Assembly: GCF_000485595.1 (NCBI RefSeq)
Contig: NW_014577412.1
Coordinates: 156,983 to 183,959 of the forward strand
Direction of reading: 5' to 3'
Length of the DNA: 26,977 bases
Source: Priapulus caudatus
Taxonomy: Eukaryota > Priapulida > Priapulimorpha > Priapulimorphida > Priapulidae
In this document: positions 17,115-25,951 of the stretch, one piece after another
How the letters are laid out: every line of letters starts with the position of its first letter
Numbering within the stretch: position 1 is the first letter of the stretch
The notes under the pieces: model-generated
The model's input: the letters and a program-made list of their open reading frames with translations, nothing else
Database searches by the model: none
What the model was told of the DNA's origin: nothing
Translations under genes and position numbers: made by a program

Positions 17115-18020
17115 TCACTGGGTGCATGCGTGTCGTCGTGGGGGGGGGGGCGACGAAAGGGGCCCTGTGTCAACCAGCGTCGCGTGACACATTGGTCGTC
17201 GGGGTGGGCCGTTTCGACCCGTAAGCACGGTTCTAGGCTCGTCCCATGCCGAGAATGGGTATGCGGGTCGTAGGTTACTCACGTGTACATCGCGAATACG
17301 TGTCTGGCCTTGCGCCTTAATGCGAAGTTGCAGTGGAGAGATTTTCTCGACCACAGTATAATAAGGCTGCCAATGTGACGCGAATTTCGGCGTCTGATTA
17401 GCCGACAATGTGGGATTATAAAAGTAGACTGGGTCCCCAATGTCAAAGGACTGGACCTTTGCGCATCTGTCATAGAGGCGTTCATTATGCGCTCGTGCCA
17501 CTTTAGTGTTACGCTGCATTGTAACAAATGCTCGGTGCAAGCGTTCAGTAGCGTGAGTTACTGGATCGTCAGCGTATGACAATCGTCGGGGCCGCAGTAG
17601 CGTGTCAAGTGGTAGCACTGCGTCTCTACCGTACGTCAGGAAGAAGGGGGTGAACTGTGATGATTCATTGACGGCTGTACGATATGCGAATAAGACCGAG
17701 TTGATCTTTGTATCCCAATCTGTATGATCCCGATTAATGTAGCACGCGAGCATATTGGCGAGCGTGCAATAAAAGCGTTCGCACTGTCCGTTGAACTCAG
17801 GGTGATAAGGAGAGACTTTAATGTGGGTGATCCCCAGCAATATGGTCAGTCGTGCCATGAGCTCGTTAATGAATTCGCCTCCGTTATCGGTTGAGATGGA
17901 TCGAGGGCATGAGTGACGAGGAATGAAATCGTCAATAATGATGCGTGCTACGGTAGCAGCACTTTTATCTGGCATTGGATATACTTCAGGCCATGAGGTG
18001 TAATGTCTAATAATTGTCAC
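17115..18020 (-). CDS. Ty3/gypsy integrase, N-terminally truncated
   Basis: A 301-codon open frame. The rve core reads HYTSWPEVYPMPD, then STDNGGEF (second catalytic Asp), SPYHPEFNGQCERFY (catalytic Glu), WDTKINSVLFAYRTAVNES and FFLTYGRDA, all gypsy integrase hallmarks. The C-terminal part has a GPY/F-like module (HWQPYYTVVEKISPLQLRI) and VHVSNLRPAYPF. The N-terminal zinc finger and the first catalytic Asp are missing, since the element is cut at about 18020. Integrase inserts element cDNA into the host chromosome; this copy cannot be active. The first residues come from flank, not from a true start codon. Confidence 0.88.
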   Translation of the reverse strand: MTIIRHYTSWPEVYPMPDKSAATVARIIIDDFIPRHSCPRSISTDNGGEFINELMARLTILLGITHIKVSPYHPEFNGQCERFYCTLANMLACYINRDHTDWDTKINSVLFAYRTAVNESSQFTPFFLTYGRDAVLPLDTLLRPRRLSYADDPVTHATERLHRAFVTMQRNTKVARAHNERLYDRCAKVQSFDIGDPVYFYNPTLSANQTPKFASHWQPYYTVVEKISPLQLRIKAQGQTRIRDVHVSNLRPAYPFSAWDEPRTVLTGRNGPPRRPMCHATLVDTGPLSSPPPPRRHACTQ

Positions 18021-18100
18021 ATTGTCAAAATGTTGAGTGTCACATTGTCACACTGTCACCGCGTCACAATGTCGCCATGTCGCTATGTCTCAGTATTACG
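18014..18100. repeat. Degenerate TGTCACATTG tandem repeat at retroelement break
   Basis: Ten-base units such as CACATTGTCA, CACTGTCA, CACAATGTCG, CATGTCGCTATGTC run directly from the end of the integrase. This may be the site where truncation occurred. The plus-strand 80-codon frame starting here (18014-18256, and 22775-23017) has no known domain. Confidence 0.6.
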
Positions 18101-18200
18101 ATGTGGAAACGTGAGATGTTCAAATCAATAAAACACGTTCTGACATTTAACGGAAACGTTACCACAAAGAAGATATTTATCATTTTTTTAATCAATGCCG

Positions 18201-18280
18201 CAAAGGCTGCCTATGACAAATACTGGTCCATAAGAAACCGCAAAGGCTGCCTATGACGAATAATGGTCCATAAGAAACCT
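18201..18280. repeat. 40-bp tandem duplication
   Basis: Two head-to-tail units beginning CAAAGGCTGCCTATGAC (18201 and 18241), differing at two or three positions, ending TGGTCCATAAGAAACC. Present again in the right copy at about 22962-23041. Confidence 0.9.
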
Positions 18281-18483
18281 AGTTGTCTATCAATAAAAGT
18301 TAATAAAGTACCCTACTAACCGTATCCCTACTATATGAAAGCAATATGCAGTGTCTTAAGGGAGCGTCGCTATCTCTCTCAGCCTCCTTTTGTTAGATTA
18401 GTACACAGTAAAAGTATACAATCTACTTGGCTGAGTAGGCATCTATCTACGAGATCATTATAAAGCGGTTAATTTGCACTCAC

Positions 18484-18736
18484 CCAGTGGAGGTGTAAGC
18501 GTGGAAATCTTCGCTGTCGAATAGAATCCGATCTCCGCTGATTGAAATGTATACCAGGTTGAGATTGTCCTCAACCGCATACGAGAAGAGGGTCATGAAT
18601 TTGTTGACGTAAGGGGGCGAACGCATCCAGAAACATACCAACATCGCCGAAAATTTCGCATTCGATCTAGTTTCTAACGTGGCATACTGCGTCACGCTGC
18701 CGGACAAGATATTGACGTCATACGCCGCGTCACCAC
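18484..18736 (-). CDS. Pentraxin domain, first exon (copy A)
   Basis: A 253-nt minus-strand exon with acceptor CATTACGTTCCCAG|GT (phase 1) and donor ACTGG|GTGAGT (phase 2). It encodes GDAAYDVNILSGSVTQYATL, then FSAMLVCFWMRSPPYVNKF, MTLFSYAVEDNLNLVYISIS and FHAYTSTG. This is the N-terminal half of a pentraxin: the first disulfide Cys before FW, and the LFSYA strand. The phase 2 donor matches the acceptor of 12124-12470, where the partner Cys (HLCVTW) lies. The phase 1 acceptor matches the donor of the lectin exon upstream. The same exon is present at 23245-23497. Confidence 0.85.
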
Positions 18737-18823
18737 CTGGGAACGTAATGCAATGAGAAATGTTGAGGAATATGTAAGTAAAGTGCACGCCCGACGTCAA
18801 ACATAGAGAGAGGACGATGATCT

Positions 18824-18960
18824 AAGGCTGAGAAAGGGTGAGCGAGAAAGCGAGAGAAGAGAGAGCAAGAGAGAAGGGGGGCACTAGAAAGAACGAAAGG
18901 AGAAAGAAGAGGAGAGAGAATGATCGAGCGAGAAGGGGGGATAGTATGTCAGAGAGTGAG
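18824..18960. repeat. GA-rich tract (copy A)
   Basis: Imperfect GAGAGA/GAAAG purine-rich sequence, in the intron between the lectin and pentraxin exons. Ser/Leu-rich minus-strand frames over it are artefacts. Confidence 0.85.
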
Positions 18961-19017
18961 CGAAAGATAGGGGAAATGAATGATGGGAACAGATGAAAGC
19001 GAGAGAAAGCGAGAGGC

Positions 19018-19235
19018 AGACCTACAGACAAACAGACAAAGAGAAAGACAGACAGATAGTTGGACAGACAGACAGACATACATACAGACAGACAGACAGA
19101 CAGATATACATACAGACAGACAGACAGATAAACACAGAGTGAGATACAATGACAAAGAGAATGAAAGAGGAAAAGAGAGAGAGAGCGAGAGAGAGAAAGC
19201 AAGAGACATAACGAGATCGAGGGAAGAGATGGGGA
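19018..19235. repeat. (GACA)n and (GA)n tract (copy A)
   Basis: ACAGACAGACAG and ATACATACAGACAG runs (to about 19135) are followed by GAGAGAGCGAGAGAG (to 19235). The right copy has a few more GA units at about 23936-23950. Plus-strand TDRQTDRQ and minus-strand SVCLSVCL frames are artefacts. Confidence 0.9.
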
Positions 19236-19269
19236 GAGCATTTCGTGATGATTGTCACTGGGTCAAGAC

Positions 19270-20175
19270 TAGCCGGGTAGCGAGGCGTCACGTCACCATT
19301 ACAAGCGTAGCTGGGTAGCGAGGTGTCACGTCACCATTACAAGCGTAGCTGGGTAGCGTGACGTGACGTCAACATTACAAGCGTAGCCGGGTAGCAAGGC
19401 GTGACGTCACCATTACAAGCGTAGCTGGGTAGCGAGGCGTCACGTCACCATTGCAAGCGTAGCCGGGTAGCGAGGCGTGACGTCACCATTACAACCGTAG
19501 CCAGGTAGCGAGGCGTGACGTCACCATTACAAGCGTAGCCGGGTAGCGAGGCGTGACGTCACCATTACAAGCGTAGCCGGGTAGCGAGGCGTCACGTCAC
19601 CATTACAAGCATAGCCAGGTAGCGAGGCATGACGCCACCATTACAAGCGTAGCCGGGTAGCGAGGCGTCACGTCACCATTACAAGCATAGCCGGGTAGCG
19701 AAGCGTGACGTCACCATTACAAGCGTAGCCGGGTTGCGAGGTGTGACGTCCCCATTACAAGCGTAGTTGGGTAGCGAGGCGTGACGTCACCGTTACAAGC
19801 ATAGCCGGGTAGCGAGGCGTCACGTCACCATTACAAGCATAGCCGGGTAGCGAGGCGTGACGTCACCATTAAAAGCGTAGCCGGGTAGCGAGGTGTGACG
19901 TCCCCATTACAAGCGTAGTTGGGTAGCGAGGCGTGACGTCACCATTACAAGCATAGCCGGGTAGCGAGGCGTCACGTCACCATTACAAGCGTTAGCGAAG
20001 CGTGACGTCACCATTACAAGCATAGCCGGGTAGCGAGGCGTGACGTCACCATTACAAGCGTAGCCGGGTAGCAAGGCGTGACGTCGATCACCATTACAAG
20101 CGCAGCCGCGTATCAAGGCATGACGTCACTGGCTCAAGCATAGTATAGTATAGTTGGGTAGCGAGGTGTGACGTC
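19270..20175. repeat. 38-bp minisatellite rich in TGACGTCA (copy A)
   Basis: About 24 head-to-tail units of about 38 bp. A typical unit reads TAGCCGGGTAGCGAGGCG, then TGACGTCACC, then ATTACAAGCG. By my count 12 units carry the perfect palindrome TGACGTCA (CRE/ATF core). Seven have TCACGTCA, and the others have single changes (TGACGCCA, TGACGTCC, TGACGTCG). Near the right end one unit is shortened and one has a 4-bp insertion (GTCGATCACC). It lies in the intron between lectin exon and pentraxin exon 1. Confidence 0.95.
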
Positions 20176-20177
20176 GC

Positions 20178-20405
20178 ATGGCGAACGCGGAAGAAAACTG
20201 CTCGGGAGATAAGTTACTTTATTTTCGCTTGACTCAAGCTCAATTATTAAAAATGCGTTATATTGCGATTGAATTATTATCGTCAATGGTTCAACCAATC
20301 AGTCAGCTCGCTGACGGAGCGGATATACCCTCCCTGAACTTTTACCATGAGGTTACCGTCGCCAGAGCCTCTGCAATATATACCCCCAATGATCTTATGC
20401 CATAA
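20178..20405 (+). CDS. Small unrecognised ORF next to the minisatellite (copy A)
   Basis: A 75-codon plus-strand frame with ATG, MANAEENCSGDKLLYFRLTQ, ending NDLMP. It is opposite in strand to the host gene and identical in the right copy (25443-25670), but the copies are so similar that this says nothing about selection. No motif recognised. It may be a chance frame in the intron. Confidence 0.2.
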   Translation: MANAEENCSGDKLLYFRLTQAQLLKMRYIAIELLSSMVQPISQLADGADIPSLNFYHEVTVARASAIYTPNDLMP

Positions 20406-20686
20406 TTATACCGAGAAATAGAAATGGGAAAAAATTGGTGCTGTTAAACTGTTACTGAGTCCAGTGTAGGCCTATATCACTTTAGGGATACTTGATCTGT
20501 GTTTCCTATGTAGATTGCGATAAGTGTATTTCCCAACTCCAGCCAATCATTGTTGCGATAAGTGGATTACAAAAATGCTGCTTAGTATGGTAGTGTCGCA
20601 AAGCCGACACTTTAGCGTGAATCTGTAAAAAAAACACATACAAACCCAATATAACTAACGTAACAGCTGACATAATTGACACTTAC
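20406..20686. other. Intron sequence with a short internal repeat
   Basis: No exon seen. The phrase TTGCGATAAGTGKATT occurs twice (about 20515-20530 and 20554-20569). Polypyrimidine and A-runs only otherwise. Confidence 0.5.
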
Positions 20687-21017
20687 CACATTTCCAGATA
20701 ACGTGTGCATGCTGGACCGGGCGGGTATTACTGGGAAAAGGCAGATCGTAGTTGACGGTACAGCGACTCTTATTGATGCAGGCGCTGCGCTGCGCTGACA
20801 ACTCAGCGTCTGGTAGCGGAACAAACGTACAGTCCTTGAAATTCTCTGATCTGTAGTTGTAGTCTGTTTCATTACACAAACGGTCCATCCAAACGAGGAA
20901 TTTGTGATGTAATGTGACCGATTTCAATGATCATGTCCTCGAAGAGACCTTGCCTGCACGTCACTTTTTTGCTCGTCCCAGCATCGCAGATATACGTGTC
21001 GTGCCAAGACACACATT
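20687..21017 (-). pseudogene. SUEL-like lectin exon, frameshifted (copy A)
   Basis: Minus-strand exon with acceptor TTCTCCCAG|AA and donor AAATGTG|GTAAGT. It is the copy of 25952-26293 but is 331 nt, 11 nt shorter, because of a deletion/rearrangement around 20900-20915 (GGAATTTGTGATG here; the other copy has a longer GGGATGGGCCC-containing stretch). The frame is lost in the middle of the domain; flanking parts (CVSWHDTYICDAGTSKKVTC and ELSAQRSACINKSRC) are still present in different frames. As drawn, this copy cannot encode the lectin domain. Confidence 0.75.
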
Positions 21018-21116
21018 CTGGGAGAATAGGCCCGCATGTTATCGTTATGAATAGCTTTGTGTGTGCGATCGCGCGTGTTTATACAGATACTTATACATAC
21101 ACTTTATTATAATACA

Positions 21117-21278
21117 TGCAAGAGTACGTGTGTGAGTGCGTACGTTCGTACGTACATACATACATACATACGTGTGTGCGTACGTGCGTGTGTGCGTGCG
21201 TGCGTGCGTACGTACATACGTACGTACGTGCGTACGTGCGTGCGTGCGTGGATGCGTGCGTGCGTGCGTGCGTGCGTA
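21117..21278. repeat. (TGCG/TACG/TACA)n microsatellite (copy A)
   Basis: Tetranucleotide repeat mixing TGCG, TACG, TACA and TGTG units. Val/Arg/Cys-rich and His/Thr/Arg-rich frames over both strands are artefacts. Confidence 0.93.
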
Positions 21279-21967
21279 TAATGTACATGTGGTAAAAACG
21301 CGATGAACGCTATACTAGTACAGATCGAGGAAATTGGCTTATTAGCAAATAGATGGGCAGACACGAGTATCGTTGCCGTTAATAAGTGACTACACCTGAC
21401 TCTTTATATGCAGCTGCATTTGCGCGTCGTAACATAAGATTGAGTGGAATCAGGGCCGTAGGCTGAACAAATTCCTATTACTATGAGGGAGGGGCGAAAT
21501 TGTGTAATGATGAGCGATGGGCGCAGCTCTTGATTGACGTCCATAGTGTGGTAGCGGTTGGTCTGAGACAAGGCTTTCACGGATGTGACCAATAAAATCA
21601 CGTTATGGTTATTTACGATTGTTAGCTAAGCTTATCTTTTAATTTTGCGCCAAAATCTAGGGAGCAGCTGCCCCGTTGCCCCCCGCCAGAGGCTACGACC
21701 CTGCATGAGAATACGTGTGTGTGTTCGCGTGTGACAAGCTTCGGCAGCTCATCTACGTTTACACCACAACTTTCGCCACAATCCAATCCACTTCTAACCA
21801 GCAAGTGAGCTAATATAATTATATATTAAAAATTATGAATATATGCTATTATATATATAATTAGCTCTGTCGAGGATAATCTCAATTACAAGTAGGCCTA
21901 ATAATCATTGGAGCCATCGGAGTTATTTGCATACATAACTAGAGCACTCGGAAAGCACAGACCTCCG
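21279..21967. other. Non-coding DNA up to the assembly gap (copy A)
   Basis: No exon recognised on either strand. A short open minus-strand frame (21622-21804) is Gly/Ser/Cys-rich with no motif. Near 21810-21860 the sequence is AT-rich (TATATAATTATATATTAAAA). Upstream exons of the lectin gene, including a signal peptide, would lie here or farther right, but none is visible. Confidence 0.5.
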
Positions 21968-21977
21968 NNNNNNNNNN
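21968..21977. other. Assembly gap (10 n)
   Basis: Ten n separate copy A from copy B. A fixed short run of n normally marks a gap of unknown size, so order and adjacency of the two copies are not proven. Confidence 0.97.
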
Positions 21978-22790
21978 GACCCGTAAGCACGGTTCTAGGC
22001 TCGGCCCATGCCGAGAATGGGTATGCGGGTCGTAGGTTACTCACGTGTACATCGCGAGTACGTGTCTGGCCTTGCGCCTTAATGCGAAGTTGCAGTGGAG
22101 AGATTTTCTCGACCACAGTATAATAAGGCTGCCATTGTGACGCGAATTTCGGCGTCTGATTAGCCGACAACGTGGATTAAAAAAATAGACTGGGTCCCCA
22201 ACGTCAAGAGACTGGACCTTTGCGCGCCTGTCATAAAGGCATTTATTACGTGCTCGTGCCACTTTAGTGTTACGCTGCTTTGCAACAAATGCACGGTGCA
22301 AGCGTTCAGTAGCGTGAGTTACTGGATCGTCAGCGTATGACAATCGTTGGGGCCGCAGTAGCGTGTGAAGTGGTAGCACTGCGTCTCTACCGTACGTCAG
22401 GAAGAAGGGGGTGAATTGTGATGATTCATTGACGGCTGTATGATATGCGAATAAGACCGAGTTGATCTTTGTATCCCAATCTGTATGATCCCGATTAATG
22501 TAGCACGCGAGCATATTGGCGAGCGTGCAATAAAAGCGTTCGCACTGTCCGTTGAACTCAGGGTGATAAGGAGAGACTTTAATGTGGGTGATCCCCAGCA
22601 ATATGGTCAGTCGTGTCATGAGCTCGTTAATGAATTCGCCTCCGTTATCGGTTGAGATGGATCGAGGGCATGAGTGACGAGGAATGAAATCGTCAATAAT
22701 GATGCGTGCTACGGTAGCAGCACTTTTATCTGGCATTGGATATACTTCAGGCCATGAGGTGTAATGTCTAATAATTGTCACATTGTCAAA
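21978..22790 (-). pseudogene. Gypsy integrase fragment, frameshifted (copy B)
   Basis: Second copy of the integrase, cut by the gap at its C-terminal side. The core (HYTSWPEVYPMPD, STDNGGEF, GQCERFY, FFLTYGRDA) is intact in one frame as far as DPVYFFNP; then a one-base deletion near 22176 (GTGGATTAAAAAAATAG against GTGGGATTATAAAAGTAG in copy A) shifts the frame, and the GPY/F-like end continues in another. Differences from copy A are dense left of about 22330 and almost absent right of it. Confidence 0.85.
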
Positions 22791-23244
22791 ATGTTGAGTG
22801 TCACATTGTCACACTGTCACCGCGTCACAATGTCGCCATGTCGCTATGTCTCAGTATTACGATGTGGAAACGTGAGATGTTCAAATCAATAAAACACGTT
22901 CTGACATTTAACGGAAACGTTACCACAAAGAAGATATTTATCATTTTTTTAATCAATGCCGCAAAGGCTGCCTATGACAAATACTGGTCCATAAGAAACC
23001 GCAAAGGCTGCCTATGACGAATAATGGTCCATAAGAAACCTAGTTGTCTATCAATAAAAGTTAATAAAGTACCCTACTAACCGTATCCCTACTATATGAA
23101 AGCAATATGCAGTGTCTTAAGGGAGCGTCGCTATCTCTCTCAGCCTCCTTTTGTTAGATTAGTACACAGTAAAAGTATACAATCTACTTGGCTGAGTAGG
23201 CATCTATCTACGAGATCATTATAAAGCGGTTAATTTGCACTCAC

Positions 23245-23497
23245 CCAGTGGAGGTGTAAGCGTGGAAATCTTCGCTGTCGAATAGAATCCGATCTCCGCT
23301 GATTGAAATGTATACCAGGTTGAGATTGTCCTCAACCGCATACGAGAAGAGGGTCATGAATTTGTTGACGTAAGGGGGCGAACGCATCCAGAAACATACC
23401 AACATCGCCGAAAATTTCGCATTCGATCTAGTTTCTAACGTGGCATACTGCGTCACGCTGCCGGACAAGATATTGACGTCATACGCCGCGTCGCCAC
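23245..23497 (-). CDS. Pentraxin domain, first exon (copy B)
   Basis: Same exon as 18484-18736 with the same phase 1 acceptor and phase 2 donor. I see one base difference in the exon region (GTCGCCACC here, GTCACCACC in copy A). A transcript from copy B would need the second pentraxin exon at 12124-12470, about 11 kb away and beyond copy A, or a second copy hidden in the gap. With the in-frame lectin exon at 25952-26293 it forms the intact version of the 5' part of the gene. Confidence 0.85.
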
Positions 23498-23584
23498 CTG
23501 GGAACGTAATGCAATGAGAAATGTTGAGGAATATGTAAGTAAAGTGCACGCCCGACGTCAAACATAGAGAGAGGACGATGATCT

Positions 23585-23995
23585 AAGGCTGAGAAAGGGT
23601 GAGCGAGAAAGCGAGAGAAGAGAGAGCAAGAGAGAAGGGGGGCACTAGAAAGAACGAAAGGAGAAAGAAGAGGAGAGAGAATGATCGAGCGAGAAGGGGG
23701 GATAGTATGTCAGAGAGTGAGCGAAAGATAGGGGAAATGAATGATGGGAACAGATGAAAGCGAGAGAAAGCGAGAGGCAGACCTACAGACAAACAGACAA
23801 AGAGAAAGACAGACAGATAGTTGGACAGACAGACAGACATACATACAGACAGACAGACAGACAGATATACATACAGACAGACAGACAGATAAACACAGAG
23901 TGAGATACAATGACAAAGAGAATGAAAGAGGAAAAGAGAGAGAGAGAGAGCGAGAGAGAGAAAGCAAGAGACATAACGAGATCGAGGGAAGAGAT
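23585..23995. repeat. GA-rich and (GACA)n tracts (copy B)
   Basis: Counterparts of 18824-19235, with a short GA expansion near 23936-23950. No coding content. Confidence 0.88.
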
Positions 23996-24032
23996 GGGGA
24001 GAGCATTTCGTGATGATTGTCACTGGGTCAAG

Positions 24033-24122
24033 ACTAGTCGGGTAGCGAGGCGTCACGTCACCATTACAAGCGTAGCTGGGTAGCGTGACGTGACGTCAAC
24101 ATTACAAGCGTAGCCGGGTAGC
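24033..24122. repeat. Minisatellite remnant, left side (copy B)
   Basis: Just over two units of the 38-bp repeat. The array is interrupted after GGGTAGC at 24122 by the inserted segment. Confidence 0.9.
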
Positions 24123-24650
24123 TCTACGCGTAGACGTTTGTGGCAGCTCCAGCTTCGCTGGCTGTGATGCCGTGTTTAAGTTGTAACCTGTTGTTTGAGT
24201 TATTAAAACAGCATTTAACCTATACGATAAATGATATTGTTCTTATGACGAAGACATAACAATATATATCTATGTAATGCAGCTCGAGACGTATAGTGTA
24301 CCCAGGTTCGTGTACTTTTGGTGCGTGTAATCAATACCCTTAGGTAACACGATTAATAGACAGACGTGGAGAAACGTATAACCGAAACAAGATGTAACGT
24401 ACAACAATTAGTTCTATTCAGTCTTTCACCGAGTAATACATAAATGTTATGCACCCTCTAGGAGCATGACGCATACACGAGTCGTACAATAACCGTAGTC
24501 TCAAAAGAGTTTACACACCGTGTCAAAAGAGTTTAACACACACGGTTTCAAAAGAGTTTACACACGCCATACAATATCAAAGGCAAGGCTGACCAATACT
24601 CACATCTGGAGAAGCGACTCTGGACTCTACCTTTCTGTTTAAAAGCGGCT

Positions 24651-24660
24651 CTATTTATAC
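24651..24660 (-). promoter_or_regulatory. TATA box in the LTR-like insert
   Basis: GTATAAATAG on the minus strand, the same strand as the purine tract, inside the LTR-like block. Confidence 0.45.
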
Positions 24661-25020
24661 TCCTTTACCTATACCACGTGACTTAAGTAGTGCCACGAGT
24701 TTGGACACATTCCAAGGCTAACTAGCACAACATTCGATAGGGGGGCGCAAGTGAGCATTGTCCACTACTGTCTTGACATTAATGAGGCGGTTGACTGATT
24801 AGTCGCCCGAGGCGAGTCCTTGTTACCGAGTCTGCCTGTGTAAATTTGCATAAGTAAACGTGGCAGAATTCACTTCATTACATTACCCCCTTACCTATGA
24901 AAGGTTGTGAGCTGTTATCTTATAGCGAACAACTTAAAGGTTAGTATTGTACGTTTATCTATATCTTTCATTAAAATGTTGCTCAATTTTACGTTGTATA
25001 TATATACATTTTTTTTTAAA

Positions 25021-25300
25021 TCTGGCCTTGTCGCCGTCGTCGTCGTCATCGTTGTCGTGGTCCGTGGTTGTGGTGGGGTCCGTGCCGTCGTTGTGGTGGT
25101 GGTCGTCTGTCGTGGTCGTCGCCGTGGTGGTGGTGGTCGTCCGTCGTGGCCGTCACCGTGGTGGTCGTCATCGTCGTGGTGGTGGTCGCCGTGGTGGTGG
25201 TCGTCATCGTCGCCGTGGTGGTCGTCATCGTCGTGGTGGTGGTCGCCGTGGTGGTGGTCGTCATCGTCGCCGTGGTGGTCGTCATCGTCGTGGTGGTGGT
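25021..25300. repeat. GTC/GTG triplet repeat with a 57-bp higher-order unit
   Basis: Triplets GTC, GTG and ATC fill this stretch. From 25158 a 57-bp unit (starting GTGGTGGTCGTCATCG) is repeated: 25158-25214, 25215-25271 and a partial third. 57 is a multiple of three, so all frames stay open (Val-, Arg/Gly- or Trp/Ser-rich, and Thr-rich on the minus strand); I do not regard these as genes. Confidence 0.9.
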
Positions 25301-25440
25301 AGGCGTGACGTCACCATTACAAGCGTAGCCGGGTAGCAAGGCGTGACGTCGATCACCATTACAAGCGCAGCCGCGTATCAAGGCATGACGTCACTGGCTC
25401 AAGCATAGTATAGTATAGTTGGGTAGCGAGGTGTGACGTC
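25301..25440. repeat. Minisatellite remnant, right side (copy B)
   Basis: The array resumes with AGGCGTGACGTCACC and matches the last four units of copy A, including the 4-bp insertion unit (GTCGATCACC) and the TAGTATAGTATAG stretch. Confidence 0.9.
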
Positions 25441-25442
25441 GC

Positions 25443-25670
25443 ATGGCGAACGCGGAAGAAAACTGCTCGGGAGATAAGTTACTTTATTTTCGCTTGACTC
25501 AAGCTCAATTATTAAAAATGCGTTATATTGCGATTGAATTATTATCGTCAATGGTTCAACCAATCAGTCAGCTCGCTGACGGAGCGGATATACCCTCCCT
25601 GAACTTTTACCATGAGGTTACCGTCGCCAGAGCCTCTGCAATATATACCCCCAATGATCTTATGCCATAA
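25443..25670 (+). CDS. Small unrecognised ORF (copy B)
   Basis: Identical 75-codon frame to 20178-20405. No motif recognised, and on the strand opposite to the lectin-pentraxin gene. Low confidence that it is expressed. Confidence 0.2.
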   Translation: MANAEENCSGDKLLYFRLTQAQLLKMRYIAIELLSSMVQPISQLADGADIPSLNFYHEVTVARASAIYTPNDLMP

Positions 25671-25951
25671 TTATACCGAGAAATAGAAATGGGAAAAAAT
25701 TGGTGCTGTTATACTGTTACTGAGTCCAGTGTAGGCCTATATCACTTTAGGGATACTTGATCTGTGTTCCCTATGTAGATTGCGATAAGTGTATTTCCCA
25801 ACTCCAGCCAATCATTGTTGCGATAAGTGGATTACAAAAATTCTGCTTAGTATGGTAGTGTCGCAAAGCCAACACTTTAGCGTGAATCTGTAAAAAAAAC
25901 ACATACAAACCCAATATAACTAACGTAACAGCTGACATAATTGACACTTAC

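Larger units (their letters stand above)
13301..18020 (-). mobile_element. Ty3/gypsy-type LTR element with env-like region, 5'-truncated
   Basis: Minus-strand order: integrase (from about 18020), signal-peptide ORF, env-like frames with a membrane anchor, a Pro/Ala-rich ORF, polypurine tract and 3' LTR. Gag, protease, reverse transcriptase and RNase H are absent; the element stops abruptly at about 18020 in tandem TGTCACATTG-like sequence. The same junction is present in the second copy at 22781, so truncation came before the segmental duplication. An env-like gene behind the integrase is the layout of errantivirus-like or retrovirus-like members of Ty3/gypsy. It sits in the intron that splits the pentraxin domain, on the same strand as the host gene. 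Confidence 0.8.
17216..21697. repeat. Direct segmental duplication, left copy (A)
   Basis: Matches 21978-26977 in the same orientation. Offset is 4761-4762 on the left side, 5265 beyond the minisatellite, 5276 beyond the lectin exon and 5280 at the right end. It contains part of the integrase, pentraxin exon 1, GA and GACA tracts, the 38-bp minisatellite, a lectin exon and a TACG/TGCG repeat. Identity is near complete over most of the length but only about 94% in the first 350 bp. Confidence 0.92.
24123..25300. mobile_element. Inserted segment with LTR-like sequence (copy B only)
   Basis: Takes the place of about 17 minisatellite units of copy A. On the minus strand about 24136-24882 looks like an LTR: it starts TGTAATGAAGTG after a purine tract (AGGTAAGGGGGTAA, 24896-24883), holds a TATA-type box (24660-24651), and ends in GCTGCCACA. 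A motif TCAAAAGAGTTTA(A)CACAC is repeated three times at about 24500-24565. Right of it are about 130 bp of AT-rich sequence, then a triplet repeat. No gag or pol is present, so this is a partial element at best. Confidence 0.5.

Noticed and set aside
18822-19318. Frames of TDRQTDRQ and SVCLSVCL type, also at 23583-24056
   Set aside because: Translations of GACA and GA repeats, open in many frames.
19270-20175. CRISPR-like array of 38-bp repeats
   Set aside because: Units are head to tail with no unique spacers, and the host is a eukaryote; it is a minisatellite.
24907-25381. Open frames over the triplet repeat (Val-, Arg/Gly-, Trp/Ser- and Thr-rich)
   Set aside because: A 57-bp unit divisible by three keeps every frame open; no start context or domain.
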